Shown piece after piece: positions 17,522 through 25,792 of a DNA stretch of 64,000 nucleotides. This DNA is from Luteimonas huabeiensis HB2 (GTDB lineage: Bacteria; Pseudomonadota; Gammaproteobacteria; Xanthomonadales; Xanthomonadaceae), in the NCBI RefSeq assembly GCF_000559025.1, contig NZ_JAAN01000019.1:99824-163823 (forward strand), read 5' to 3'. Position numbers and translations under genes: made by a program. A model generated the notes under the pieces. That model made no database searches. It was not told the DNA's origin and saw only the letters and a program-made list of their open reading frames with translations. How positions within the stretch are numbered: the stretch's first letter is position 1; the number at the start of each line of letters is the position of its first letter.

Positions 17522-18163
17522 TCAAGGAATCGCCACGCGGCGAGTCTGCTCACCGGCCTGGAACACCGCGGCGTTTCCGTCGATGGCCTGCAAGCGCCAG
17601 GAGCCGACGGCATCCCCCGGCAGCAGCACCTGCACCTGGTCGGCGGTGAAATCGCCGACGCTCGGCGCGACGGATACGCTGCGTTGGCCCGCGCGCAGCT
17701 CGGCACCCACGACGCGGAATGGCAATGGAGGTGGCACGAGGGTGGCCGCAACGGGTTTGGACGGGCGCGGCGGGTTCGGTTTGGTAGCACGCGCAGTTGC
17801 CTGGCGCGTCTTGATCTGCTCGACCTCTTCGCGCAGTGCTTGAAGGTCGGCGGCGGCCGCACGGTCACCCTGCGCCTGCTCGACCTTCGTGATGCGGGCT
17901 TCCAGGGCCTGGCGTGTCTCTTGCAGTCCCGCTGCCGTCGCGGGTGCAGGCCGCTGCTGCAGGGCCTGCGTGGTCTCCGCCAGGCCGGCAACCAGCGCTT
18001 CGAGGCGTTGCAGGCCGGAATCGACCCGCTCCCGGTCGGCAGGGTCGTTCATGGACTGGTAGCCCATGAGCACGAAAACGCTGAGGCAGATCAGCCAGAG
18101 CCACAGCAGGCTCTGCGCCACCACGGAGGCGGTCGGACGCCGGGGAGTCCGCGGGGCGTTCAC
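17522..18163 (-). CDS. Bitopic ICE protein with coiled coil and PilP-like C-terminus
   Basis: A 213-residue protein starting at a GTG that overlaps the pilL stop (GTGA). One transmembrane segment lies near residues 17-35, followed by a coiled-coil-like region (about 45-125, rich in Leu/Glu/Gln), a Pro-rich linker and a small beta-rich C-terminal domain (about 150-213) that resembles the PilP/GspC homology region. Its place between PilL and TIGR03759 is conserved in this ICE class. The PilP comparison is by eye. Confidence 0.7.
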   Translation of the reverse strand: MNAPRTPRRPTASVVAQSLLWLWLICLSVFVLMGYQSMNDPADRERVDSGLQRLEALVAGLAETTQALQQRPAPATAAGLQETRQALEARITKVEQAQGDRAAAADLQALREEVEQIKTRQATARATKPNPPRPSKPVAATLVPPPLPFRVVGAELRAGQRSVSVAPSVGDFTADQVQVLLPGDAVGSWRLQAIDGNAAVFQAGEQTRRVAIP

Positions 18164-18702
18164 TGCCGGTCTCCGGCGAGCGGGAACGTCTGCACTGCCT
18201 CGGCGGCAGGCGGTTCGGGGGCCGGCGCCGCTGCAACGTCGCTGCCGGGCTGCTCGAAGCAAACCTGTCGTGCCCGATCATCCGCGTGCAGTTCCCAGGC
18301 CGGTCCGGCCAGGGTCAGCAGCGCGTCGCGCAAGGTCATGGGGCCAAGATGTAGGTGCGCCACCGGCAACGGCAGTCCGTACAGATCGATCACCACATGT
18401 GCCGTTTGGCAAAGGCCGTAGCCGCTGCGCTTGAGCACATGCCGCAGCCCATCGCCGACAGTGGCGCGGGCATCCTCGGGCATGGACACGTCGATGGTCT
18501 GCAACAGCAAGTCGCGCTGTGCCGCTGTCGGTGCCAGCTCGACCAACGTGTAGCGGCCGTAGCGCACGACGGGAATGAACTCGGGTGCCTCGTGTTCGGT
18601 GGCCGCCGAGACTTCCTCGATGCCGTCGGATACGAGCGGCGCCGTGGTGGTCGCGCAGCCGCCAGCCAGCACCGACCAAAGCAGGCCAAGGAACCCGGTC
18701 AT
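18160..18702 (-). CDS. PilL N-terminal family ICE lipoprotein (TIGR03748)
   Basis: First gene of the first secretion operon. The 180-residue product has a short hydrophobic start and a lipobox-like LAGGC (Cys at residue 16), so it is probably an outer-membrane lipoprotein. The body contains the PilL/TcpQ-like segment (TVGDGLRHVLKRSGYGL, about residues 82-98) found in PFGI-1 class PilL proteins. The ATG at 18,702 was chosen because it directly precedes the signal. A CAAACAAT box lies about 105 bp upstream. Confidence 0.85.
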   Translation of the reverse strand: MTGFLGLLWSVLAGGCATTTAPLVSDGIEEVSAATEHEAPEFIPVVRYGRYTLVELAPTAAQRDLLLQTIDVSMPEDARATVGDGLRHVLKRSGYGLCQTAHVVIDLYGLPLPVAHLHLGPMTLRDALLTLAGPAWELHADDRARQVCFEQPGSDVAAAPAPEPPAAEAVQTFPLAGDRQ

Positions 18703-18805
18703 CAGGCGGCGTTCGGGGTGGTGAAACCAGGGTGGAGAGGGGCACATAGCTCGGCGTCCTGAAACATCGAGCCCTCACCATCGCCGCTAGGGTCGCGCGC
18801 GGCAG

Positions 18806-18813
18806 CAAACAAT
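18806..18813 (-). promoter_or_regulatory. CAAACAAT box upstream of the pilL-traD operon
   Basis: On the gene strand ATTGTTTG, about 105 bp before pilL and preceded by GATTCGC, close to the GATGCGC before the copy at 4,048. It lies in the 286-bp gap between the accessory block and the secretion genes, downstream of a strong terminator. Confidence 0.5.
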
Positions 18814-18940
18814 GCGAATCACGCCCCGTCCGGTTTTCCGGGGCGGCATTGGGGAGGCGGTCATTCCCAGCAATCTCTCGCGATGCCCATCGGGCCATTG
18901 GCCAGGATGGTGAGCAGCCCGAACTTTGGAGATCAATGGT

Positions 18941-18966
18941 AAAAAAAAACGGCCCCGAAGGGCCGT
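18941..18966 (-). terminator. Strong rho-independent terminator closing the accessory block
   Basis: On the minus strand, arms ACGGCCC and GGGCCGT around a tetraloop are followed by nine T. It lies 22 bp after the stop of the 147-residue protein gene and isolates the secretion operons from upstream transcription. Confidence 0.92.
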
Positions 18967-18988
18967 CATGGTGCAGGGAATGCGCGGA

Positions 18989-19432
18989 TCAGTCGCGGGC
19001 CTTGATGAGGCCCGGATCGACGTCCGCGGTCCGGATGTGCGCCCAGCAGCGCACGAGTGCGCCGTTCTCGCCGACAGGGTGCTCGGTCACGACATCATCA
19101 GGTGCTTCGTCGAGGTTGCTTTCGTCGTAGCAGATCACCTTGATCTGTCCGGCGTCGCAGCACACCGAATGCACCTGGCCGTTGGTCATGTCGATCACGA
19201 CGACCTGGGGAACCAGATCCAGTTCGTTGGCCGCCGACAGGATGGCGCTCTGTTCCGTCGCGTCGAAGAAGACAAATGGGCCTTCATAGCCGGCCTCATC
19301 GGCCAGCGCCTGTGCCCGGTCGTAGTGGGCGCCGATGTGATACTCGGCATCCGTCACGGTGACGTCGAAGATGGGCATGTCGGCCATGCCCGAAGCGTTG
19401 CGGCACGCGGCCGCGATACGTAGGGTTTTCAT
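18989..19432 (-). CDS. Conserved ICE hypothetical protein (147 aa)
   Basis: I do not recognise a functional domain. The 147-residue acidic soluble protein begins with MKTLRIAAA and holds short hydrophobic strands (VFFDA, PQVVVID) consistent with an alpha/beta fold. It is preceded by an AAGGAG site and by a leader with a 13-bp hairpin (about 19,463-19,500), and is followed by the strong terminator at 18,941. Such a protein is common just upstream of the PilL gene in PAGI-2 class elements. Confidence 0.75.
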   Translation of the reverse strand: MKTLRIAAACRNASGMADMPIFDVTVTDAEYHIGAHYDRAQALADEAGYEGPFVFFDATEQSAILSAANELDLVPQVVVIDMTNGQVHSVCCDAGQIKVICYDESNLDEAPDDVVTEHPVGENGALVRCWAHIRTADVDPGLIKARD

Positions 19433-19551
19433 ACGATGACTCCTTGGGATGAGAATAAGCGCAGCCATGCCCGCGCAGAGCACGGGCATGGCTGCAGGGC
19501 GGGAAGGAACGAGAAAGCCGGCGGCGCGAGGGCCGGCGTATGGCTTGGGAA

Positions 19552-21831
19552 TCAGGCGGCGACCAGTTGCCGGGCCAGAGCGACCTCGACGGAATCGCCG
19601 TCCTGGTTGAGTACATCCAGCCCGGACTCGGGCACGTCGCCCGAGGTGGACTGCGAGACCATGATCTTCTTGGCCATCAGTTCCAGGCAGGTCATCTGAG
19701 AGGAGCCGGCGTAGCCGAGGTAGATCACGCGCACGGGCTGTTTCTGCCCGATACGCCAGGAGCGGCGTGCCGCCTGCTGGAGCGAGTACACGTTGTAGCC
19801 GCTTTGCATGAACACGATCGTCGGGAAGTCCAACAGGTCCAATCCCGTCTTCACAAGCTCGGGGTTGGTGATGAGCACGTCGATGCCACGGTCCAGTTGC
19901 TCGGCGATCCAGTCCTCGCGGCGGCTGGCATCCACGCTTGCGCGCAACACCGCCACCCGGAAGCCTTCCTGCTCCAGCAGCACCTTCAACCGGCTCGTCG
20001 TATCGCGCGTGCCGGTATAGACCGTGTAGGCCAGGACCTTGCGGCCCTGTGCCTTCTCTTCCTTGCAGATGTCGATCAGCTCGCGCTCTTTCGGCGTCAC
20101 CTCGAACTCAGAGAACTGAGCCGGGACGAACGCCAAGGTGTTGCGCGTGCGCGGATGCACCACGGTCTCCGACCGGAAGCAGCAATCCGGCCAAGCCAGC
20201 AGCACGTTGAGGACCACGCCCAGCAAGGTCGTGTCGCGTCGCGCCAGAGCCTGTTTCAGCTCTGCGGTCAGCCGACTCGCCAGATCGCGGTAGGCCGCGG
20301 CTTGCGCCGTGTCCATCGCGACTTCACGGAACTCCTCGTCATACGGCGGCAGGACATTGCCACCGATGTCCTTGAGCTTGAGGAAGATCGTGAACGGCAG
20401 GATGCAACGCAACACGCCCTTGGGGCCGAAGCCCGGGGCCTTGACCGTTCTGACACTGACTTTCGTGCCTTTCGCGGTCTTGTGCGCCGTGCCGGTACTC
20501 TCGGAATAAATATCCCGAAGAATCCCGTGATCCCTCATGAACGCCATCGCGGCCGACGTCATGCTGCCGCTCGTGGTCGGGCGGTAGCCGTCTTCGATCA
20601 TCCGCCCCGGGAGGGCTCGGAACAGCAGGTAGAACAGGTCGTCGCCGTAGCCGCCCATGAGCGTTCCGGTCAGCAGCAAGGTCTTGCGAGCCTTCGCCGC
20701 CAGTACGCCCATCGCCTGGCCCTGGGCACTACCACCGTTCTTGTACTCGTGGGCCTCATCGGCGATGAGCAGGTCGAACGTGCCTTGTGGCAGGTAGCGC
20801 TTGATGAACTCGGACGGCTGGTAGCCGCCTTCTCCAAAACCGAACTCCATGTTGGCCATGGCACGTTCCATGCGCGTGGCCTGACGGTCGGAAAACACCA
20901 GCTCGCCGTTGCCGTCCATCAAGTTGATGAACTCGTGGATGTTGTCGCCCAGCATCGACGCCAGGAACCCGTCGCCGAACTTCTGCATCAGCTTCTGCGC
21001 GGTGACTTCCCCAATGGTCGGGATGCGCTTCAGCGCTTTGAGAACGGCCGAGGACTGATCGCTGCCGGACAGGCTGCGCGGGCGGATCAGCGTCCACAGG
21101 GGGGCGGCGCAATGGCTGCACTTCCTGCGGTACTCCTCTGCTTCGAGTTCGATCGGATTGACCGGCTCGCCGTCGAGATCGGTGATGACCGTGCCGCAGT
21201 CCGGGCACGCTGCCACGTCGCCGTGGCGAGTACGCCGCGTGGTGAAGACAGGCTTCCAGTGGAACCCCATCCTCATCCTGACGCGGCCAAGGACAAAGAA
21301 CTCCTGGCCCGAGGGCTGCACACCCAACTGCTCGCGCAGCTTGATGAGCTTGACCAAGGTGTCGGGGCCGTTGAGCACCCACACCTTTGCGCCCGCTACC
21401 GTCTCCTGGATCTCGCGCCGCCACTTGTAAACCAGATGCGGGGGCGAAAGAACCAGGGTGCGGCGGTAGCCTTCGGCGTTGAGTACGGCGGCCGTGGCGA
21501 TGCCGACGGTCGTTTTGCCGCAGCCCATTTCGCCATTGACGATCGCAGCGCGTTCGTTGCGATCGATCAGCAGCTCGGCGACGGCATGGACGACTTCGGC
21601 CTGAGCCTGGAACAGCTTGCGCTTGAGGCTGGCGACGATGAGTTGCCGGTGCGCCTGCGGCTGGCCGGCATAGACCGGCGGGTTGGCGCTGTTGAGGGCG
21701 TCGAGCAGTTCGTCGCCGAACTCACCGACGAAATCCTGAAGGCTCAGGGTCAGAGGGGAAGAATCCGCGTCGAGCAGTTCGCCTTGGACGGACGTGGCAT
21801 CGGCAGCGGTAGTTTCGAGATCGAGGGACAT
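19552..21831 (-). CDS. SNF2-like DEAH-box helicase with zinc-ribbon insert
   Basis: A 759-residue superfamily 2 ATPase. Walker A lies near residues 100-107 (EMGCGKTT); a zinc-ribbon-like insert with CPDC and CSHC follows; motif II is DEAH (IADEAHEYKN), motif III LLTGTLMGG, and motif VI QAARRSWRIGQKQPVR, the SNF2/Rad54-type signature. It probably translocates on double-stranded DNA. The next upstream gene encodes a DNA methyltransferase-like protein, a pairing that hints at joint action on incoming DNA or on chromatin-like obstacles; this is inference. No nuclease motif is present. A hairpin leader at 21,862 precedes it. Confidence 0.9.
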   Translation of the reverse strand: MSLDLETTAADATSVQGELLDADSSPLTLSLQDFVGEFGDELLDALNSANPPVYAGQPQAHRQLIVASLKRKLFQAQAEVVHAVAELLIDRNERAAIVNGEMGCGKTTVGIATAAVLNAEGYRRTLVLSPPHLVYKWRREIQETVAGAKVWVLNGPDTLVKLIKLREQLGVQPSGQEFFVLGRVRMRMGFHWKPVFTTRRTRHGDVAACPDCGTVITDLDGEPVNPIELEAEEYRRKCSHCAAPLWTLIRPRSLSGSDQSSAVLKALKRIPTIGEVTAQKLMQKFGDGFLASMLGDNIHEFINLMDGNGELVFSDRQATRMERAMANMEFGFGEGGYQPSEFIKRYLPQGTFDLLIADEAHEYKNGGSAQGQAMGVLAAKARKTLLLTGTLMGGYGDDLFYLLFRALPGRMIEDGYRPTTSGSMTSAAMAFMRDHGILRDIYSESTGTAHKTAKGTKVSVRTVKAPGFGPKGVLRCILPFTIFLKLKDIGGNVLPPYDEEFREVAMDTAQAAAYRDLASRLTAELKQALARRDTTLLGVVLNVLLAWPDCCFRSETVVHPRTRNTLAFVPAQFSEFEVTPKERELIDICKEEKAQGRKVLAYTVYTGTRDTTSRLKVLLEQEGFRVAVLRASVDASRREDWIAEQLDRGIDVLITNPELVKTGLDLLDFPTIVFMQSGYNVYSLQQAARRSWRIGQKQPVRVIYLGYAGSSQMTCLELMAKKIMVSQSTSGDVPESGLDVLNQDGDSVEVALARQLVAA

Positions 21832-21861
21832 GGTGATGCTCCAAAGAAAATGGGGCATGCA

Positions 21862-21898
21862 CCACCCCCAGCGGGGCGATGGCATGCCCCGTGGTGGG
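21862..21898 (-). promoter_or_regulatory. Leader hairpin of the CCACC family, helicase gene
   Basis: On the gene strand, CCACC and GGTGG close a stem around GGGGC / GCCCC. The segment GGGGCATGC can instead pair with a distal GCATGCCCC (21,852-21,860), which is followed by ATTTTC. That gives two exclusive folds, one terminator-like. It ends about 20 bases before the helicase ATG. Confidence 0.6.
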
Positions 21899-21934
21899 AA
21901 GAGAGACGGCGAACCGTCAGCGGTGGAGAAACAA

Positions 21935-23044
21935 TCAGCGGATGGTCAACACCTCGCCTCGTGTCGCGGAGCCAGGCGTCATGTCCCACGCGCGGATGAC
22001 GGGAACAAACTTGTCGGTGAGGATGCGGGTCTCGGCGATCGAGCCGTCTTCGCGTTCGGTGAATTCCCGCTGGAGCGTCTTGTCCTTGTGGGTGTCACCT
22101 TTGACGACGAGCACGCGCCCCGCCTTGGAGCGCACGACGCCGGAGATCGCGCCCGCGGCCAGAGCCAGGGCGAGATGCCATTGGGACAGGGCCCGCGCCG
22201 GTGGACGCAGCGACTGCTGCGCGGCCCCCAGGTGCGTGTCCAGCGACGGCCAGAGACCTTGCAGGCGGCCAACTTCGTCGGCGAACTGCTCGGGCTCCAT
22301 CGTCACGCGGAAGAAATGCTCCGGCTCGGCCGGGCTGGCAGGGACGATGTACGGCAGGAACGGCCATTCGCTCGGCAGTTCCTCGGCTTCGACTTCGCCC
22401 AGCCCAACCTGCAGCAGCAGATTGCGCACGGCCTTGACGCCATCGGGTACCTGCTCGCGCTGGCGCACCCGGCGTCCGAAGATGACCACCTGTTTGAACT
22501 GCGTTTCCACCGCTCGGTAGATCCTCAGGTCCGTATAGTGGCGAGTCAGCCAGCCGACCAACTCCGCGTCGAGCACGTAGCCGGGGACGATGAAGACCAG
22601 CACGCCGCCGTACTGCAACAGCGACAGGCTGCGCTGGTAGAACAGCTTTTCGAGGCGGGCACGGCCTTGGCCCTGGTAGCCGATGTTGCCGTTGACGTCC
22701 TTGGACAGGTCGCCATACGGCGGATTCAGCCACAGCAGCCCGAAGGACTGCTTGGAGATCATCGTATCCATCAGGTCTGCGTGCAGGCAGTGATCGACAA
22801 GGCCGCGGGCATGGCGCGCCCGCTCCGCATCGAACTCGACGGCGAACGCCTTGGCGTGCTCGCGCCCGAGGGCATGAGCGGCTTCGGCGATCGCCACGCC
22901 TTCGCCGGCGCAGGGATCGAGGATGCACATCGGCCCATCGCTGGGCATCAGTGCGTTGAGGGCTCTTTCGAGCGTGGGCTCATCCGTGGGGAAGTAGCCG
23001 TTGCGAATGAAATTGCGGGCGAGCCGCGGAAACATGAGAGCCAT
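21935..23044 (-). CDS. DUF6094-type N6-adenine DNA methyltransferase-like protein
   Basis: A 369-residue SAM-dependent methyltransferase-like protein. Motif I is DPCAGEG (residues 43-49) and the catalytic motif IV NPPYG lies at residues 107-111, the pattern of N6-adenine methylases. The C-terminal half matches the DUF6094 type seen on conjugative plasmids and ICEs. There is no cognate restriction endonuclease gene nearby. It is followed by the SNF2-like helicase gene and preceded by a very stable 13-bp hairpin at 23,071-23,100. The ATG at 23,044 has an AGGAG site. Target sequence unknown. Confidence 0.85.
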   Translation of the reverse strand: MALMFPRLARNFIRNGYFPTDEPTLERALNALMPSDGPMCILDPCAGEGVAIAEAAHALGREHAKAFAVEFDAERARHARGLVDHCLHADLMDTMISKQSFGLLWLNPPYGDLSKDVNGNIGYQGQGRARLEKLFYQRSLSLLQYGGVLVFIVPGYVLDAELVGWLTRHYTDLRIYRAVETQFKQVVIFGRRVRQREQVPDGVKAVRNLLLQVGLGEVEAEELPSEWPFLPYIVPASPAEPEHFFRVTMEPEQFADEVGRLQGLWPSLDTHLGAAQQSLRPPARALSQWHLALALAAGAISGVVRSKAGRVLVVKGDTHKDKTLQREFTEREDGSIAETRILTDKFVPVIRAWDMTPGSATRGEVLTIR

Positions 23045-23070
23045 GGAAGTCTCCTGGTTGGCGGGGATGA

Positions 23071-23100
23071 ATCGCGGAGGCACGCCAAGGCGTGCCTCCG
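23071..23100 (-). promoter_or_regulatory. Stable 13-bp leader hairpin before the methyltransferase gene
   Basis: Arms GCGGAGGCACGCC and GGCGTGCCTCCGC with a 2-base loop. On the gene strand it follows a CCACC box. It lies between the stop of the upstream gene and the AGGAG site. There is no T-run, so it is more likely a leader structure than a terminator. Confidence 0.6.
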
Positions 23101-23108
23101 CAGGTGGC

Positions 23109-23759
23109 TCAAGCCGTTACCGCTTCCGGCGTCCAGATCCTGGCCGGGTACGGGTAGGCGGTGAGTACGTCACTGCGGATCAGGGAGCCCAGCGCCAAGG
23201 TCAGCGCCGGCACGTCGATAGCGAGCCGATGGCCTTCCAGCGGCCCGAGGGCGAACGGAAGGCGGGCCAGCATCTCGCGGGTTTGCAGCAGTTCCAGCAC
23301 GGTCTCGCGCCAGTGATCGAGCAGCGGCAACGGGCAGGTGTCCCGCACCAGCATCCACAGGCGGTCGAGCCGGTGGGTACTGTCGCGTGGCAGCAGCGCC
23401 ATCGCGCTGGCGTTGGCCTTGTCGGGCTTGACGCAGCGCCGGTCGAACAGCCACACGTTGGACAGCGAACCGAACAGCGTTCGCCGGTAGGCGCGCGTCA
23501 TGCGCTTTTCCAGGCGATCGACGTTGCCGATGAATACCGGGATGCTGCCGCCCTGGTCCGTGATGACGTGGAACTGGTCCAGCCCTTGCTCGTCGCGCCC
23601 GAGGGTCAAGCGAGCAAGGAACTGCTGGATGGCGGTATCCCGCGCCCAGATAGACAGGAAGATCAGGTTGCCCTGGTCATCGCCGACGCAAGCGTCGGCC
23701 ATCACGTCCGGGCATTCATCGATGCGATACAGCGTGGTGGAAGAAGGATTTGCGGGCAT
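23109..23759 (-). CDS. Conserved ICE hypothetical protein (216 aa)
   Basis: No domain recognised. The 216-residue soluble protein starts with MPANPSSTTLYRI and contains a cluster of short beta strands (LIFLSIW, FHVITDQ, IPVFIG) and a helical C-terminal half with Leu-rich segments. It follows the 86-residue gene by 76 bp containing a CCACCC-type leader hairpin, and is followed by the methyltransferase gene. It is likely expressed in the same direction as a module with the helicase and methylase; the function is unknown. Confidence 0.72.
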   Translation of the reverse strand: MPANPSSTTLYRIDECPDVMADACVGDDQGNLIFLSIWARDTAIQQFLARLTLGRDEQGLDQFHVITDQGGSIPVFIGNVDRLEKRMTRAYRRTLFGSLSNVWLFDRRCVKPDKANASAMALLPRDSTHRLDRLWMLVRDTCPLPLLDHWRETVLELLQTREMLARLPFALGPLEGHRLAIDVPALTLALGSLIRSDVLTAYPYPARIWTPEAVTA

Positions 23760-23787
23760 GGTGGTGTCCTCGGATGAACGGGAACAG

Positions 23788-23824
23788 CACCGCCCGATGG
23801 GGCAAGCACTGCCCCAAGGGGTGG
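23788..23824 (-). promoter_or_regulatory. Leader hairpin of the CCACCC family (216-aa gene)
   Basis: On the gene strand a CCACCCC box is followed by TGGGGCA / TGCCCCA arms with a 5-base loop, then CGGGCGGTG, which can close on the box. The same order of elements occurs before four other genes of the block. Confidence 0.6.
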
Positions 23825-23835
23825 AAGAAAATCGC

Positions 23836-24096
23836 TCAGTCCGGCTCGAACTGCCGGGTGTACGGGTTGAAGTGAAGCGCCTCGTCTACCGCGGTGATCG
23901 GCGTGAAGCCGTCCAGGTAGATGTTGTTGAGGTACTGGTCGCGGTAGGTCAGTGCCTGCCGCGCCTGTTCCTCGGTGAGGCCGTTGTCGATGAAGTACCC
24001 CAGCATTTCCTCGTCGGAGCACACTTCGTCGTTGGACAAACTCCCCTCGACGAGCTTCAACAGCGAGTGCGGGAGCGCAGCCAGGATCGGGTCCAT
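23836..24096 (-). CDS. Small acidic ICE hypothetical protein (86 aa)
   Basis: An 86-residue, strongly acidic protein (many Asp/Glu, e.g. NDEVCSDEEML) with predicted helices and a C-terminal NPYTRQFEPD. No family recognised. It lies 15 bp after the 135-residue gene with an AGGAGG-type site, so it is translated from the same message. Acidic proteins of this size in mobile elements are sometimes DNA mimics, but nothing here proves that. Confidence 0.7.
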   Translation of the reverse strand: MDPILAALPHSLLKLVEGSLSNDEVCSDEEMLGYFIDNGLTEEQARQALTYRDQYLNNIYLDGFTPITAVDEALHFNPYTRQFEPD

Positions 24097-24111
24097 GTCG
24101 GTCCTCCTGGC

Positions 24112-24519
24112 TCAGGCCATCAGCACCGCGGCGGTTGCCGCGGATGCCGTGGGGATGCGCCGCCGTGTGTGGTAGGCGCGAACGCCTGCACGCCAGTCGG
24201 CGGACTGCTCCGGTGCAAGGTCCAGATAGGACAGCGGGCACGTGTAATAGTACGGGTGCATGGACTCGTCCAAGGGCTTGTAGCCCCACTGGCCGCCGCT
24301 GCGTTCGAGCAGATCGCAGCGGATGTAGCGCAAGCTCTGGCCCGGTGCCAGATCACGATGCACGCCTTCGACCTTGGCAGTCATTTCGACCACGGACCAC
24401 AGCACGTTGCCGCGCAGGGCGTGGGCGATGACCTTCGCGCTGGTGCGCTCGGTTTCCTGCGGTGCGATCAATTCCGCGATCAGTTCAGTTCGCGATTGGT
24501 TTGAGAAGTACCAGCCCAT
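24112..24519 (-). CDS. Conserved ICE hypothetical protein (135 aa)
   Basis: A 135-residue soluble protein starting MGWYFSNQSRTEL, with Trp/Tyr-rich segments (VLWSVVEM, GQWGYKPLD, HPYYYTCPLSYLD) that suggest a compact beta-rich fold. I recognise similar proteins as fixed companions in this part of PAGI-2 class ICEs, without a known role. The ATG has a strong AGGAGG site, and its leader carries the CCACCC-type hairpin at 24,543. Confidence 0.75.
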   Translation of the reverse strand: MGWYFSNQSRTELIAELIAPQETERTSAKVIAHALRGNVLWSVVEMTAKVEGVHRDLAPGQSLRYIRCDLLERSGGQWGYKPLDESMHPYYYTCPLSYLDLAPEQSADWRAGVRAYHTRRRIPTASAATAAVLMA

Positions 24520-24542
24520 GAGAGGCCTCCTGAATAAGTTGA

Positions 24543-24580
24543 GCCGGAGGCCTCCCGCAGGGGAGAACCCCCGACGGGTG
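24543..24580 (-). promoter_or_regulatory. Leader hairpin of the CCACCC family (135-aa gene)
   Basis: On the gene strand CACCCGTC is followed by GGGGG, a short loop, CCCC, TGCGGGAGG and CCTCCGGC. The order and spacing nearly match the leader at 24,965, with changes in loops and arms. Confidence 0.6.
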
Positions 24581-24622
24581 ATGGAATGCCGCATGTGCGG
24601 CGATGGAATCCAGTGGCGGCTT

Positions 24623-24949
24623 TCAGTACGAACCGCAACCGGCCGGGCAGCAGCCCAGCGTGATCCCGTGCGAACAGCAGCCGTTTTCGGCAAGCCAGTC
24701 CTGGGTTTCCTGCCGCTCGGCAGGCGTTGCGTAGTCCCATTCCTGGGCTGCGATTTCCAGGGCCTGAGGGCGCTGGTCTTCCGGCAACCGACCGACTTGC
24801 GTGTCGATCTCCGAACTGAAAAGCGTGACCCAGTGTTCCCAGGACAGGCCGCAACCACGCTGGGCGTGCTCGGCGGCTGTCTTGCAAACAGCCCGCCACG
24901 CGGATTCATCCAGCGCGGACCGGGGGACATCGCAAGCGATGGTGGACAT
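24623..24949 (-). CDS. Cys-rich ICE hypothetical protein (108 aa)
   Basis: A 108-residue protein, helical through residue 85, ending in a Cys-rich tail (GCCSHG, LGCCPAGCGSY) with six Cys in the last 20 residues that could bind metal or form a redox cluster. No known family recognised. The ATG at 24,949 has a GGAGG site. It lies downstream of a strong hairpin followed by six T that separates it from the DUF3275 gene. Confidence 0.72.
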   Translation of the reverse strand: MSTIACDVPRSALDESAWRAVCKTAAEHAQRGCGLSWEHWVTLFSSEIDTQVGRLPEDQRPQALEIAAQEWDYATPAERQETQDWLAENGCCSHGITLGCCPAGCGSY

Positions 24950-24964
24950 GATGGAGACCTCCAG

Positions 24965-25011
24965 AAAAAAGCCGGGCCTCCCCCGCAGGGGGAAGGAACC
25001 CCGGCGGGTGG
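24965..25011 (-). promoter_or_regulatory. CCACCC leader with built-in terminator (108-aa gene)
   Basis: On the gene strand CCACCC is followed by GCCGGG, an inner CCCCC/GGGGG hairpin, then CCCGGC and six T. It is either the terminator of the DUF3275 transcript or an attenuator for the next gene, whose ATG is only 16 bases beyond the T-run. The inner hairpin gives an alternative partner for the terminator arm. Confidence 0.7.
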
Positions 25012-25042
25012 ATGAAAAACACCGCGGATGCGGCGTCTGCGA

Positions 25043-25732
25043 TCACGCAGGTTGCAGTTCGGCCTCGCGGCTCCACTCCTGCGTCTTGGGGTTCATCTCG
25101 TAGCCCAGCTCGCGCAGGCGGGCAACCTGCGCGCGCAGGGTGCGGCGGTCGATGGTCGAATCCAGTCGCACGGTTTCGCCCAGCGGCCACAGCAAACTGA
25201 ACAGCACTGCGTCCCCGTCTTCGGTGCCGCCAGAGGCAGCGGCCGCAGCGGGTGGCGGTGCATCCACGCCGAAGGGCGTGGTATCGACCAGCGGGTCCGC
25301 GGACGCCTGCACGGGCGCGGGCTTGGCGGGCCTGGACGTCTTGGCGGGCTTGGCCGGCGTTGCCGCAGGCTGCGTCCCCAGCTCTTCATCGAGCGGATCG
25401 ACGTCCTGCGTGGCGAAGCTGCGTGCTTCGTCGCGGCTCAGTTTGTCGATGCCGTAGAGCGTCATCCCGTCCAGGCTGGCGCGGATCTCGAACCGCATGC
25501 CACCGCCGACCGGGTAGGACTTCGGGAAGATGTACCTGATGATGAATTCCCCGTCGTACTTGCCTTCGGGGTACTGCTCCAGTTCCGGGTCTTTGACCTC
25601 GAACGTACCGAGGTGCGTGGCGAGGCGGCCGACCGTGAACGGGCCGTTCTTGCCGCGAATGGTGCGCAGCGTGAGTTGGCCGGGGACGACGACGGGCGAG
25701 ACCGATTTTTCGGGCGCCGATGTGACTGCCAT
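25043..25732 (-). CDS. DUF3275 family ICE protein
   Basis: A 229-residue protein with an N-terminal beta-rich domain (about residues 15-100: GQLTLRTIRGKNGPF, GEFIIRYIFPKSYPVGGG), a Pro/Ala/Lys-rich linker (120-185) and a C-terminal helical part. This matches DUF3275, a constant member of PAGI-2/ICEclc-class elements without known biochemical role; the N-terminus looks like an OB-type fold, which would fit single-strand DNA work (inference). It follows the DUF3577 gene across a terminator-like hairpin. Confidence 0.85.
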   Translation of the reverse strand: MAVTSAPEKSVSPVVVPGQLTLRTIRGKNGPFTVGRLATHLGTFEVKDPELEQYPEGKYDGEFIIRYIFPKSYPVGGGMRFEIRASLDGMTLYGIDKLSRDEARSFATQDVDPLDEELGTQPAATPAKPAKTSRPAKPAPVQASADPLVDTTPFGVDAPPPAAAAASGGTEDGDAVLFSLLWPLGETVRLDSTIDRRTLRAQVARLRELGYEMNPKTQEWSREAELQPA

Positions 25733-25759
25733 GATGGTTCTCCTGTTGACGAATAGGAA

Positions 25760-25784
25760 AAACGACAAGGCCCCGTGAGGGGCC
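25760..25784 (-). terminator. Terminator-like hairpin between DUF3577 and DUF3275 genes
   Basis: Minus-strand arms GGCCCC / GGGGCC with a TCAC loop, followed by TTGTCGTTTTT. It starts 8 bases after the DUF3577 stop. The next gene begins only about 30 bases later, so it may attenuate rather than end transcription. Confidence 0.7.
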
Positions 25785-25792
25785 ATGCCGGA

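Noticed and set aside
18941..18966. A-tract at 18,941 as a promoter or slippage site
   Set aside because: It is the T-run of a standard terminator read from the minus strand.
19552..23044. DISARM- or type III-like defence system from the helicase plus methylase pair
   Set aside because: No nuclease, PLD or DUF1998 component; the genes belong to the conserved backbone of this ICE class.
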